Source: a virus. Taken from it: a stretch of 64,000 bases of DNA. The DNA is taken from IMG/VR virus record IMGVR_UViG_3300032116_011488, positions 1 through 64,000 of that record, one strand, 5' to 3'. The notes beneath the pieces were generated by a model. The model was not told the DNA's origin. It worked only from the letters and a program-made list of their open reading frames with translations, and did not search any database. Each line of letters begins with the position of its first letter. Within the stretch, counting starts at the first letter, position 1. This document shows, piece by piece, positions 7,896-16,425 of this stretch. Both the position numbers and the translations under genes were made by a program.

Positions 7896-8114
7896 ATGTA
7901 CGTTGAAGTAAAAGGTGATAAACAATCTGATTTAGAACGAGCACTCCAACAGTTCGTTAAGCAAGTCAAAAAAGCAGAATTGATGGAAGATTTAAAGAAG
8001 AAAGAATTCTATTTGAAGAAGTCCAAGAGACTCCAAAAGAAGAGCCAAGACGCCCTCCGCAGAAGAAAGCGTGAAGAGAGTAAGGCGCAGAAGAAGAACA
8101 ATAATACATTTTAA
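7896..8114 (+). CDS. rpsU: Ribosomal protein bS21 homologue
   Basis: The 72-residue protein has the length (E. coli bS21 is 71 aa) and layout of bS21. A short beta start (MYVEVKGDK) is followed by a LERALQQFVKQVKKAELMED helix matching the family's ALRRFKR...EKAG block, then LKKKEFYLKKSKR, matching the conserved RREFYEKP block, and a Lys/Arg-rich tail. bS21 sits in the 30S subunit near the anti-Shine-Dalgarno end of 16S rRNA and aids initiation. Phage-borne bS21 genes are known from several environmental phages. The gene has an exceptionally strong ribosome-binding site (GGAGGT). It lies between the head protease and scaffold genes, so it is probably expressed with the late genes. It could bias host ribosomes toward phage mRNA. 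Confidence 0.87.
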   Translation: MYVEVKGDKQSDLERALQQFVKQVKKAELMEDLKKKEFYLKKSKRLQKKSQDALRRRKREESKAQKKNNNTF

Positions 8115-8119
8115 CTAAA

Positions 8120-8156
8120 AATTGATGTTTTACAAAAAACAGTAATATATATTTAA
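8120..8156 (+). promoter_or_regulatory. Candidate promoter region with shared upstream box
   Basis: AATTGATGTTT (8120-8130) and CAAAAAACAG (8133-8142) precede TATTTAA (8150-8156). Nearly the same pair occurs at 13672-13696 before a TATTTATTA motif. The repeat of an upstream box plus a -10-like element suggests a phage promoter serving the scaffold and capsid genes. Confidence 0.45.
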
Positions 8157-8160
8157 TAGT

Positions 8161-8184
8161 ACACCTCATTTGGGGTGTGATTTT
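8161..8184 (+). promoter_or_regulatory. 5' UTR hairpin, weak terminator-like
   Basis: ACACCTC (8161-8167) pairs with GGGGTGT (8172-8178) around an ATTT loop and is followed by GATTTTG. The U-run is short. The hairpin lies just downstream of the candidate promoter, so it may cap or regulate the scaffold/capsid transcript, or weakly terminate the bS21 transcript. Confidence 0.4.
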
Positions 8185-8201
8185 GTTGTATATAATCTGT
8201 T

Positions 8202-8223
8202 AATGACTCATAATAGTCATTTT
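8202..8223 (+). promoter_or_regulatory. Second hairpin upstream of the scaffold gene
   Basis: AATGACT (8202-8208) and AGTCATT (8215-8221) form a 7-bp stem with loop CATAAT, ending about seven bases before the shared CTCATAGGAGA ribosome-binding region. It is a possible mRNA stability or translation element. Confidence 0.35.
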
Positions 8224-8227
8224 AATT

Positions 8228-8238
8228 CTCATAGGAGA
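8228..8238 (+). promoter_or_regulatory. Ribosome-binding site shared by scaffold and capsid genes
   Basis: CTCATAGGAGA occurs here, eight bases before the scaffold ATG. The identical 11 bases occur at 9529-9539, six bases before the capsid ATG. The AGGAGA core is a strong Shine-Dalgarno sequence; identity beyond the core suggests selection for matched high output or a duplicated leader. Confidence 0.65.
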
Positions 8239-8246
8239 GAAACTTT

Positions 8247-9527
8247 ATGGCAGAGTTCGAATTTACGAACAAGCTTTTAAAGGAAGCAATCGCAGATGCA
8301 GAAGCAGTTCGTCAAACTGCTATTGAAAACGCAAAGCTTTCATTAGAAGAAACGTTCACACCCCAAATCAAGTCTATGTTATCACGTAGACTCCGTGCAG
8401 AAGCAGAAGGCATGGAACACGATGCAGAAGAAAAGGATGTAGAAACAAAGGAAGCACCAGAAGCAGAAAAGGAAGCACCAAAGGCAGCTCCAGTTGCTTC
8501 AGCAGAACCAAAGATGGAAACCGCAAAGGAACTTCCATTCCAAGACGGTGAAGCAGAAGGTTCATCAGAAATGCCAGCAGACTCATCAGACATCGGTGCA
8601 GGTGACAATAAGGAACCATCCGATGCATCATTCGATTCAGCAGATGACGACATGAGTGGTGAAGATGCAGGTGAAAGTGATACCGATTGGTATGACGATT
8701 GGTCAGATGCAGATTTCGACCTTGACGAAGTAATCAAGGAACTTGAAGCAGACCTCAAGGAAGTCTCACATGACGAAGAAGAAAAGGAAGAAATGAAGGA
8801 AGAAGTAGAAGGCGAAGAACACGAAGAAGAAAAGGAAGACGAGAAGGAAGAAGAAATGGCAGATGAAGCATACCCAGCAGAAAATCCAGAAGCTGGTGTT
8901 GCAAAGCCAGAAATTCCAGCTAAGTCTTCAGATATCGGAACAGAAGCTGCACACACCGCAGCAGATGTAAATACTTTCGTAACTGAACCATCAGATGTAA
9001 ATAAGATGGAAGGTGAAGAAATGGGAATGGAAAAAGGTCACGAAGAAGAAGGCGAAGAAGAACTTGATTTAGAAGCAATTCTCGCAGAATTGGAAGCCGA
9101 AGATGAAAAGCATAAGGCATCATCCGAAAAAATGGCAACCCTAGAGAAAGAACTTGCAGAATATCGTCAGGCTGTAAAGCTCCTACGAGGCAAGCTACAC
9201 GAAGTCAATCTTCTCAATGCAAAGCTCTTGTACACCAATAAGATTTTCCGTAAGGAAGGTTTGACTACTGAACAAAAGGTAATGGTCGTAGAAAACTTCG
9301 ATCGTGCAACCACTGTTCGTGAAATCAAGATGGTATACACAGTTTTGGTAGAAACATTAACTTCCGCAGCAAAGGTAGTAAAGGCAACAAAGGCACCAAG
9401 TAAGGTGGTAGCAGAAGGGTTCGCAAGTAAGGCAACCCCAAGTACCGCTCCAAAGACTGAAGCACCAGCAGTTATCGCAGAAAACTCTGTTGCTAAGCGT
9501 TTACAACAACTCGCAGGAATTATCTAA
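8247..9527 (+). CDS. gp22: Prohead scaffold / core protein (gp22-like)
   Basis: The 426-residue protein has a helical N terminus, a very acidic low-complexity middle (about residues 55-290, Glu/Asp/Ala/Lys runs) and a conserved helical C-terminal part (KLLRGKLHEVNLLNAKLLYT, then the KIFRKEGLT and NFDRA blocks, about 305-370). That C-terminal block resembles scaffold proteins of marine T4-like phages. It is much longer than T4 gp22 (about 269 aa) because of the acidic insert. Position between the prohead protease and the major capsid gene fits the internal scaffold, expected to be degraded by gp21. It has the same strong ribosome-binding site as the capsid gene. Confidence 0.82.
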   Translation: MAEFEFTNKLLKEAIADAEAVRQTAIENAKLSLEETFTPQIKSMLSRRLRAEAEGMEHDAEEKDVETKEAPEAEKEAPKAAPVASAEPKMETAKELPFQDGEAEGSSEMPADSSDIGAGDNKEPSDASFDSADDDMSGEDAGESDTDWYDDWSDADFDLDEVIKELEADLKEVSHDEEEKEEMKEEVEGEEHEEEKEDEKEEEMADEAYPAENPEAGVAKPEIPAKSSDIGTEAAHTAADVNTFVTEPSDVNKMEGEEMGMEKGHEEEGEEELDLEAILAELEAEDEKHKASSEKMATLEKELAEYRQAVKLLRGKLHEVNLLNAKLLYTNKIFRKEGLTTEQKVMVVENFDRATTVREIKMVYTVLVETLTSAAKVVKATKAPSKVVAEGFASKATPSTAPKTEAPAVIAENSVAKRLQQLAGII

Positions 9528-9528
9528 C

Positions 9529-9539
9529 CTCATAGGAGA
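9529..9539 (+). promoter_or_regulatory. Capsid gene ribosome-binding site, copy of the scaffold one
   Basis: CTCATAGGAGA is repeated exactly from 8228-8238 and lies six bases before the capsid ATG at 9546. Its start abuts the scaffold gene's stop codon. Confidence 0.65.
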
Positions 9540-9545
9540 TTAAGC

Positions 9546-11141
9546 ATGTCAGACGTAAATTCATTAATCAACGAAGCCGGCTCAGCACACAAGGTTATCG
9601 TTGAACAATCCCGCCAATTGGCAGGAAAGTGGGAAAAGTCAGGCCTTCTTGAAGGCATGAAGGGAGCAGAGAAGCAAGGTATGGCAGTAATGCTTGAAAA
9701 CCAAGCTTCACAACTTCTCCAAGAAAACTCATACACCAACCTCGCAGGCACCGCAGGTGAACAATGGGCAGGTGTAGCACTTCCATTAGTTCGTAAGGTC
9801 TTCGGTTCAATCGCAGCTAAGAACTTCGTATCAGTCCAACCAATGAACCTTCCTTCAGGACTTGTGTTCTACATGGACTTCAAGTACGGCACAACTGTAA
9901 ACGGAAAGACCTCAGGAACCTCACTCTATGGTAACGCACTTGGTTCACCATTTGGTGGCTTCGGTAACTCAGATGAAGGCGGCTTATACGGCGCAGGTCA
10001 ATTTGCTTACACAGTAAATGATGCATCTTTGACCGGATTAACTACAGCTCCAGCATCTGCATCAGCATTATCAGACATCAACTTCAACTCAGATTACTCT
10101 GCTTCATTAGCAGCAGGTAACCTCTCGAAGTACTCAATCGCAACCAGTTCATTAACTGGTCTTGACAAGCTCGCAGTCCGCTCATTCATCCCATCAGGAT
10201 CAGTAGTTGACTTCGCAGCATTAGTACTTCCAGAATTCACCAAGATTGTTGGTGCAAACGTAGTGTTTATCGTTAACACCAACGTAGCAGCAGGCAAGAC
10301 CATCAACTCAGTTGCATACAGTAAGCAACCAACCGATTCAACCCGTGGTGATTTCGAAGATACAACTGGTGCAGATTTGAACATCCCACAAATCGACTTA
10401 GAACTTAAGTCAGAAACAATCGTAGCAAAGACCCGTAAGTTGAAGGCAGTCTGGTCACCAGAACTTGCACAAGACTTGAACGCTTACCACAGTGTTGATG
10501 CAGAAGCTGAATTAACAGCAATGTTAAGTGATTACATCTCAACCGAAATCGACCTCGAAATCCTTGATATGTTAATCGCAGCTGTTCCAACTCAAACCAC
10601 TGAATACTGGTCAGCTGAAATCGGTCGTGTGTACAACTCATCTTCTGGTGCATTCGCAGCATCATCATATACTGGTACTGCATGGACCAACATGACCTGG
10701 TTCCAAACTCTCGGTCAAAAGATGCAAAAGGTAAGTAACAAGATTCATCAACTCACCATGCGTGGTGGTGCAAACTTCGCAGTATGTTCACCAACCGTCG
10801 CAACAATCCTTGAAACCATCCCAGGCTTCATGGCAAACACAGATGGTGACAAGATGGAATTCGCAGGTGGCGTAACCAAGGTTGGTTCATTCCAAAACCG
10901 TTACACTATCTACAAGAACCCATACATGAAGGAAAACGTGTTGTTGATGGGCTTCCGTGGAAGTAACTTCCTCGAAACCGGTGCAGTATACGCACCATAT
11001 ATCCCACTCATCATGACTCCGCTCGTGTATGACCCAAACAACTTCACACCACGCCGTGGTGTAATGACCCGTTACGCAAAGAAGGTTGTACGCCCAGAAT
11101 TCTTCGGAAAGGTGTACATCGACGGATTAAACTTAATCTAA
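9546..11141 (+). CDS. gp23: Major capsid protein (gp23-like)
   Basis: The 531-residue protein matches T4 gp23 in length (521 aa) and in blocks such as SVQPMNLPSGLVFYMDFKYG (about 96-115), a long variable insertion rich in Ser/Thr/Gly, the ELAQDLNAYHSVDAEAEL block, FAVCSPTVATILET, FQNRYTIYKNPYM and the C-terminal YAKKVVRPEFFGKVYIDGL. The N-terminal 65 or so residues should be the gp21-cleaved propeptide, judging from T4; the exact site cannot be fixed here. Codon use is more GC-rich and regular than in the flanking genes, as expected of a highly expressed gene. A strong ribosome-binding site precedes it and a hairpin terminator follows. Confidence 0.95.
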   Translation: MSDVNSLINEAGSAHKVIVEQSRQLAGKWEKSGLLEGMKGAEKQGMAVMLENQASQLLQENSYTNLAGTAGEQWAGVALPLVRKVFGSIAAKNFVSVQPMNLPSGLVFYMDFKYGTTVNGKTSGTSLYGNALGSPFGGFGNSDEGGLYGAGQFAYTVNDASLTGLTTAPASASALSDINFNSDYSASLAAGNLSKYSIATSSLTGLDKLAVRSFIPSGSVVDFAALVLPEFTKIVGANVVFIVNTNVAAGKTINSVAYSKQPTDSTRGDFEDTTGADLNIPQIDLELKSETIVAKTRKLKAVWSPELAQDLNAYHSVDAEAELTAMLSDYISTEIDLEILDMLIAAVPTQTTEYWSAEIGRVYNSSSGAFAASSYTGTAWTNMTWFQTLGQKMQKVSNKIHQLTMRGGANFAVCSPTVATILETIPGFMANTDGDKMEFAGGVTKVGSFQNRYTIYKNPYMKENVLLMGFRGSNFLETGAVYAPYIPLIMTPLVYDPNNFTPRRGVMTRYAKKVVRPEFFGKVYIDGLNLI

Positions 11142-11168
11142 TCCTCGTAGTAACGGTGGGAATAAATG

Positions 11169-11193
11169 GGGTGGCCGAAAGGTCACCCTTTTT
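11169..11193 (+). terminator. Rho-independent terminator after the capsid gene
   Basis: GGGTGGCC (11169-11176) and GGTCACCC (11181-11188) form an 8-bp stem with one G-U pair and a GAAA tetraloop (11177-11180), followed directly by TTTTT (11189-11193). It lies 28 bases after the capsid stop codon. Confidence 0.88.
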
Positions 11194-11230
11194 ATTTGCC
11201 TTAAAATACTACTTAATGATTTAATAAAAC

Positions 11231-11239
11231 TATTTATTG
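11231..11239 (+). promoter_or_regulatory. Candidate phage late promoter element (TATTTATT)
   Basis: TATTTATTG lies 32 bases upstream of the neck-protein ATG and after the capsid terminator, so a new transcript must begin here or read through. It matches the motif seen before other structural genes. Confidence 0.5.
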
Positions 11240-11262
11240 TAAGTCCCTAATTAGAGATTATT

Positions 11263-12417
11263 ATGGAAACACAAGAACCAATATTCTATGATGGTAGTCC
11301 TTCAAATCCATTTGGAATAACTCCATTCGGATTCTATGATAGCGATTCTGAATTCCAAACGGATGCTCCAAGAGCAGCAGAATTCGTTGCAAGAAAACTT
11401 GGATGGCCTGTTGTAGAAGTTGAATTAATTGATAAACAAATTTATGCGTGTTTTGAAGAAGCTATTACCACATATGGTAATCAAGTCAATCAATTTAATG
11501 CGCGTGAACATATGATGACTTTACAAGGGGTATCAACAGCTACTTCCGCAACACAACGTAATATCGTCGGGTCTGCTATTCCACAAGTAGTAAAGTTAGC
11601 AACAGACTATGGCGTAGAAGCACAATCTGGTGGTGATGTTACCGTAAAACAAGGTTATATCTCTGCTTCTATGGGTACACAAAGTTATGACATTAAAACT
11701 TTGTGGGCAGATGTTAGTGAAAGTGGTAAGAAGTTAGAAATTCGTCGTATTTACCATTACATGCCACCAGCAGTCGCTCGTTACTATGACCCGTTCGCAA
11801 CAACTGGTCTTGGGTTGACTAACTTGATGGCAGAATTTGGATTCGATGGATATTCACCACCGGTGACCTTCGTGATGATGCCAGCCTACGAAGATTTACT
11901 CCGTATTCAAGCAATCGAAATCAACGATATGATTCGTAAGAGTCAATATGGATTCGAAGTGTCAAATAATATTATTAGATTCTCACCAGTATTTAAAGAA
12001 TCAAAGACAATATGGTTTGACTATATGATAGTAGATGATAAGCAAGCAAATACATTCCAATCTGGGTCAAATATCGCAAGTGATTTATCGAATGTCCCAT
12101 ATACCAATATCAATTACACAAAAACCAATGATATGTCACGACTATGGATATTCCGTTATACACTTGCATTAGCAAAAGAACTTCTTGGTATCATTCGTTC
12201 TAAGTTTGAAAATATTCCATATCCAGACGGACAAATTCGTTTGGACGGCGAAATTCTTAGAAGAGAAGCTATTGCTGAAAAAGAAGGATTAATTAAAGAA
12301 CTTCGTGAAACACTTGAAGAAACTGGAATGCAAGCACAAATGAAGAAGCAAATGGAAAATTCAGAAAATATGCAAAAGATGTTCAAGAATGTTCCTACTC
12401 TCATTTACATAGGTTAA
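11263..12417 (+). CDS. gp13: Neck protein (gp13-like)
   Basis: The 384-residue protein begins a neck/tail-completion block. An early segment (RKLGWPVVEVELIDKQIYAC, then FEEAITTYG) and the pattern RIYHYMPPAVARYYDPF resemble gp13-like neck proteins of environmental T4-like phages. T4 gp13 is about 309 aa, and the C-terminal 70 residues here form an extra charged helical tail. gp13 and gp14 form the connector joining portal and tail. The next genes look like gp14 and gp15, which supports the call. Homology to T4 gp13 at sequence level is weak. Confidence 0.65.
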   Translation: METQEPIFYDGSPSNPFGITPFGFYDSDSEFQTDAPRAAEFVARKLGWPVVEVELIDKQIYACFEEAITTYGNQVNQFNAREHMMTLQGVSTATSATQRNIVGSAIPQVVKLATDYGVEAQSGGDVTVKQGYISASMGTQSYDIKTLWADVSESGKKLEIRRIYHYMPPAVARYYDPFATTGLGLTNLMAEFGFDGYSPPVTFVMMPAYEDLLRIQAIEINDMIRKSQYGFEVSNNIIRFSPVFKESKTIWFDYMIVDDKQANTFQSGSNIASDLSNVPYTNINYTKTNDMSRLWIFRYTLALAKELLGIIRSKFENIPYPDGQIRLDGEILRREAIAEKEGLIKELRETLEETGMQAQMKKQMENSENMQKMFKNVPTLIYIG

Positions 12418-12420
12418 TCA

Positions 12421-12879
12421 ATGGCACGCTTCGTTACAAAACGAGATTTTGAATTTATCCAACACATCACTCGGGAATTGATTGATGAAACGATGGATGT
12501 TGCTGTTGTATTATATAAAATTGTAGTGGAATCTGCTAAGGTAAATATCTATGGAGAAAGCACTGTAAAACCTAGATATACTCCTGTCAAAGTTAACGCT
12601 ATCGTCAAATATGATAAAAATACACTAGCAAGAGATGAAGGATTTGGACTAAATCAAGAACAGCAAACAGAGTTTAGATTTGCTCGTCGTATGTTACAAG
12701 ATGTTAACACCTATCCAGAAATTGGTGATATTATCGGATATAATAATCATTTTTATGAAGTCCACAATATCACAGAAACACAACTTATTGCAGGTAAGCC
12801 AGGGTTTAATACCGCAATCATTTGTATGGCACACTTAACTCGTCGTACAAGTATTGATATTGAAGAGGCACAAGTATGA
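12421..12879 (+). CDS. Neck / head-closure protein (gp14-like)
   Basis: The 152-residue alpha/beta protein starts MARFVTKRDFEFIQHITREL and contains RYTPVKVNAIVKYD and DIIGYNNHFYEVHNI, a layout common in phage head-closure or neck proteins. T4 gp14 is longer (about 256 aa). Assignment rests mainly on position between the gp13-like and gp15-like genes. It overlaps the next gene by four bases (ATGA). Confidence 0.55.
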   Translation: MARFVTKRDFEFIQHITRELIDETMDVAVVLYKIVVESAKVNIYGESTVKPRYTPVKVNAIVKYDKNTLARDEGFGLNQEQQTEFRFARRMLQDVNTYPEIGDIIGYNNHFYEVHNITETQLIAGKPGFNTAIICMAHLTRRTSIDIEEAQV

Positions 12880-13673
12880 CCTTCGACCCAGAATATAAAG
12901 AACCTGTAAAGATTGTTAATGATAGCCAACAATCCCCAAGGTTACAGAGTAGAGCAGACGATACGGTAACAGATTCTCCAGCAATTAAAGTTACATTATA
13001 CACAGTTGATAATGCAATTTTAAAATATATGAATGACCGCATTAAACCAATTGTAACACAAAATGGGTCACAAGTTAAAGTACCGGTATTGTATGGTGAC
13101 CCAGAACGATGGAAGTCTGCTCAACGGGATGGAGTTATGCGTGATTCTATTGGAAAGATACAACTTCCAATGATTATGCTTCGCAGAACATCAATGAAAA
13201 AGACTCTAATTAATTCTGCGGTCAACAAATATTATGACAGAACATTTTATTCTGGGTGGAACAGACGGACACCATATGACCAATTTAGTGTTGTAAACAA
13301 AGTAGTTCCAAGTCGAGAATATTTTAATACAACGGCAGCTCCAGACTATTATGAATTTACATATAAATGTATGGTCTGGACTGAATATATGGAACAGATG
13401 AATAGTATTGTTGAAAATATCTCATTTGAAAGTGACGAATTTTGGGGCGAAAGAAACAACTATAAATTTCGTACTATTATTAAGGGATTTGAACCACTTA
13501 CCGAACTACCAAATACCTCCGACCGCGTGGTACGCACTCAATTCGATATGACCGTATACGCATACCTATTACCAGAGTCACAATTAGATGTTGGTGGTAA
13601 TAGAGGATTGGTCACAAAGAAGCGCTATGGAGTCAAAAAAGTGGTCACTTTTACTGAAATAGAAAGTGAATAA
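12876..13673 (+). CDS. gp15: Tail sheath stabiliser / tail completion protein (gp15-like)
   Basis: The 265-residue length is close to T4 gp15 (272 aa), the terminator ring that caps the contractile tail and meets the neck. Recognisable parts include VPVLYGDPERWKSAQRDG, an IQLPMIMLRR strand, YDQFSVVNKVV, EFTYKCMVWTEYMEQMNSIV and the end KKRYGVKKVVTFTEIE. The gene is coupled to the gp14-like gene. Sheath and tube genes follow within 3 kb. Confidence 0.75.
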   Translation: MTFDPEYKEPVKIVNDSQQSPRLQSRADDTVTDSPAIKVTLYTVDNAILKYMNDRIKPIVTQNGSQVKVPVLYGDPERWKSAQRDGVMRDSIGKIQLPMIMLRRTSMKKTLINSAVNKYYDRTFYSGWNRRTPYDQFSVVNKVVPSREYFNTTAAPDYYEFTYKCMVWTEYMEQMNSIVENISFESDEFWGERNNYKFRTIIKGFEPLTELPNTSDRVVRTQFDMTVYAYLLPESQLDVGGNRGLVTKKRYGVKKVVTFTEIESE

Positions 13674-13706
13674 TTGATGTTTAGGTAAAAAAACAGATAT
13701 TTATTA
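13672..13706 (+). promoter_or_regulatory. Candidate late promoter with upstream box
   Basis: AATTGATGTTT (13672-13682), AAAAAAACAG (13687-13696) and TATTTATTA (13698-13706) repeat the arrangement at 8120-8156. The TATTTATTA lies 34-42 bases before the ATG at 13740. Confidence 0.5.
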
Positions 13707-13739
13707 TACGAGTTGTATTGTACACAAAAAGAGGTTATT

Positions 13740-14006
13740 ATGGCTGAAATCACAAAAGAAGAGCTGGAACAAATTAGTAGTTTGCGAAATAAGCTCGCAA
13801 CGGTAGTCTCTGATTCTGGACAATTGACATTACAAATTCAATTACTCCAAGCAGATATTGTAGAACTGAATAATAAACTTGGTGAACAGACTAAGTTGTT
13901 CAAGGGGCTGTTAGAAGAAGAACAAGTATTAATCAAAGGGTTATCTGAAAAGTATGGCGCTGGTCAAATCAACTTTGAAACCGGCGAATTTACACCAGAG
14001 AAATAA
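13740..14006 (+). CDS. Small coiled-coil tail-cluster protein
   Basis: The start is set at the ATG at 13740, with GAGG six bases upstream, rather than at 13713, which lacks a ribosome-binding site and lies closer to the promoter motif. The 88-residue product is a two-heptad-run coiled coil (about 5-65) followed by a short LSEKYGAGQINFETGEFTPE tail of a kind common in small phage proteins. It lies between the gp15-like and sheath genes and may be a minor tail or chaperone protein; function is unknown. Confidence 0.7.
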   Translation: MAEITKEELEQISSLRNKLATVVSDSGQLTLQIQLLQADIVELNNKLGEQTKLFKGLLEEEQVLIKGLSEKYGAGQINFETGEFTPEK

Positions 14007-14031
14007 CAAAATTTAGTTTGGAGAATACCGT

Positions 14032-16368
14032 ATGGCAGAAAGAATCGTGTCGCCTGGTGTCTTTACACAAGAACGCGACCAAACATTCCTCGCTCAAGGC
14101 GTTGCTGAAATAGGCGCGGCGTTTGTTGGTCCAACCACAAAAGGACCAGCATTCGTAGCTACCCCAGTTCAAGGACTAGATGGATTCGTCACCTCATTTG
14201 GTGAACCAGATGGTACTTCTTATATGGGATACACCGTTAAGAACTACCTTCAAGAAGCAGGTAGTGCAACAATCGTTCGTGTTCTTGGTTTAGCTGGATA
14301 CACAACCAGTGTCGCAACTATCTTCGCTTCTGGTTCAGCTGGAAATAAGGTATTCGCAGTTCTTCATCCGACTGTATCAGGAAGTTCACTTAGTAGTGTA
14401 GTGGTAGGTGGTACCACATCAAGTTTCAGTGTAGTGGTCAGTAGTTCCGCTGCAATTCATTATTCAGCAAGTGTAGTAAGTCCAACAGAAACAAATTCTT
14501 CATTCATCAACCAAGTATTTGGTACCGATGCACAAGGTAAGAGTTCAACTATTCCTGCATATGTTTATGCAGTGTTTCCAGATGCACTCAGTCAAGTTGG
14601 TTCATTCGCTGGAGAATTAATCCATTTCTCAGCAAGTATTAACACACTAAATTTAGCAACTCAATATGATAATGCAACCACTCCTTTTATTCGTTCACAA
14701 ACCATCGGTGGTACAAAGTATAACTTGTTTAAGGTACACACATTAAGTGATGGTACTGGTGCAAACAAAGAAATTAAGATTTCTATTACTGGTATTTCAC
14801 CAAGTACAAATCCAGACAGCGATTATGGTACATTTACTCTCAATGTTCGTGAATTTGGTGACACGGACACATCACCAGTTGTACTTGAAAGTTTCAATAA
14901 TTTAAACTTTGACCCAACTAGTCCAAACTATATTGCACGGGTCATCGGTAACAGTGTACCAACATATGATTCAAGCACGGGATTAACTAATTATGAAGGT
15001 GATTATCCAAACCTTTCAAAGTATATTCGTGTAGAAATGAGTGAAGATGTAATCCCAGATACCGCAGTACCATATGGATTCGCAGCATTGAATTCAATAT
15101 TTTCATCAACCGCAGGTGAAGTACCGTTACACGCATATGTAAACAGTCGTTGGGTAAGTGCAAGTGTTGCTGGATACAATGCAGACGCAACTGGTCCAAA
15201 CACTAACTACTACGGATTCAACTTTGATGGTACATACGTATCTGGTAGTGGTTTTACCGCAGAATCATATCTCGCACCAACAGTAGGTTCAAATACGGTT
15301 GGTGGTGAATTCAATATTGAAAATCTTCCAGCAACAGAAGTTAATGGAAGTTCAATTTCATTAACCAATCGTGACCACACAACCTATCGTCGTTTCTCAG
15401 TTCCATTCCAAGGTGGATTCGATGGATTTAAGCCAAACCGTGAAATCGCACTTGGTGGTGCAATCACCGCAACAAATACTCAAGGATTCAATCTTAACGG
15501 TGCAGCAGCATCTGGTTCAGTAGAATACAAGAGAGCATTAAATCAATTAAGTAATGCAGATGCAGTAGACTTCAACCTCTTGGTCGTACCTGGTGTTATC
15601 TACTCGCAACACACCAATGTTGCACAAACTGCAATCGACATCTGTGAACAACGTGGAGATTGCTTTTTCATTCTAGACCTCGATGTACTTGAAGCAACAA
15701 TTACTTCAGTGACTTCATACGCAGAACTTCTTGATACTAATTACGCAGCTGCTTACTATCCTTGGGTTCGTGTTCTTGATGACATTACTGGTAAGTTTAT
15801 TTATGCACCTCCTTCAGTAGTACTTCCAGAAGTGTATCAATATAGTGATAATGTTGGCGCAGAATGGTTTGCACCAGCAGGCTTGAATCGTGGTGGTATT
15901 CCAGGCGCAATCGGTGTCAAGGCCAGATTAACACAAGCACAACGCGACGAATTGTACGAATCAAGAGTCAATCCAATCGCACAGTTCCCAGGCCAAGGTA
16001 TCTGTGTATGGGGACAAAAGACACTTCAACGCCGTGCATCAGCACTTGACCGTGTAAATGTCCGTCGTCTTCTTATCACTGTTAAGAAGTACATCGCAAG
16101 TTCAGCACGTTACTTGGTCTTCGAACAAAATACCGAAGCAACTCGTACACGTTTCTTGAACATTGTCAATCCATATCTCGCAGGTATTCAACAACGTTCT
16201 GGTTTGACCGCATTCCGTGTGGTTATGGACGAAACCAATAATACACCAGATATTATTGACCGTAACATCTTGGCTGGGGCAATCTTCCTCCAACCAACTC
16301 GTACCGCAGAATTCATCCAGTTGGATTTCAACATTCTCCCAACTGGTGCAACCTTCGATACCATCTAA
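14032..16368 (+). CDS. gp18: Tail sheath protein (gp18-like)
   Basis: The 778-residue protein has the contractile sheath signature: an N-terminal SPGVFTQERDQTFLAQGVAE, with AFVGPTTKGPAF close behind, a large Ser/Thr/Gly-rich variable middle, and a conserved C-terminal half (YPWVRVLDDITGKFIYAPPS, then GLNRGGIPGA, KYIASSARYLVFEQN and the final IQLDFNILPTGATF). T4 gp18 has 659 residues; the extra length is in the middle, surface-exposed part. Sheath subunits stack around the gp19 tube and drive contraction. TTGGAGA precedes the ATG. Confidence 0.94.
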   Translation: MAERIVSPGVFTQERDQTFLAQGVAEIGAAFVGPTTKGPAFVATPVQGLDGFVTSFGEPDGTSYMGYTVKNYLQEAGSATIVRVLGLAGYTTSVATIFASGSAGNKVFAVLHPTVSGSSLSSVVVGGTTSSFSVVVSSSAAIHYSASVVSPTETNSSFINQVFGTDAQGKSSTIPAYVYAVFPDALSQVGSFAGELIHFSASINTLNLATQYDNATTPFIRSQTIGGTKYNLFKVHTLSDGTGANKEIKISITGISPSTNPDSDYGTFTLNVREFGDTDTSPVVLESFNNLNFDPTSPNYIARVIGNSVPTYDSSTGLTNYEGDYPNLSKYIRVEMSEDVIPDTAVPYGFAALNSIFSSTAGEVPLHAYVNSRWVSASVAGYNADATGPNTNYYGFNFDGTYVSGSGFTAESYLAPTVGSNTVGGEFNIENLPATEVNGSSISLTNRDHTTYRRFSVPFQGGFDGFKPNREIALGGAITATNTQGFNLNGAAASGSVEYKRALNQLSNADAVDFNLLVVPGVIYSQHTNVAQTAIDICEQRGDCFFILDLDVLEATITSVTSYAELLDTNYAAAYYPWVRVLDDITGKFIYAPPSVVLPEVYQYSDNVGAEWFAPAGLNRGGIPGAIGVKARLTQAQRDELYESRVNPIAQFPGQGICVWGQKTLQRRASALDRVNVRRLLITVKKYIASSARYLVFEQNTEATRTRFLNIVNPYLAGIQQRSGLTAFRVVMDETNNTPDIIDRNILAGAIFLQPTRTAEFIQLDFNILPTGATFDTI

Positions 16369-16388
16369 TCAGTTTTTTCAATAACCAC

Positions 16389-16397
16389 TATTTATTA
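16389..16397 (+). promoter_or_regulatory. Candidate phage late promoter element (TATTTATT)
   Basis: TATTTATTA lies 37 bases upstream of the tail-tube ATG, in the 57-base gap between the sheath and tube genes. Confidence 0.5.
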
Positions 16398-16425
16398 AAG
16401 TACCAATCTATATCTGGAGAGCCAT

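Noticed and set aside
13713-13739. Earlier ATG for the small coiled-coil protein
   Set aside because: No ribosome-binding site, and it would place the start within about 7 bases of the candidate promoter motif; GAGG fits the ATG at 13740.
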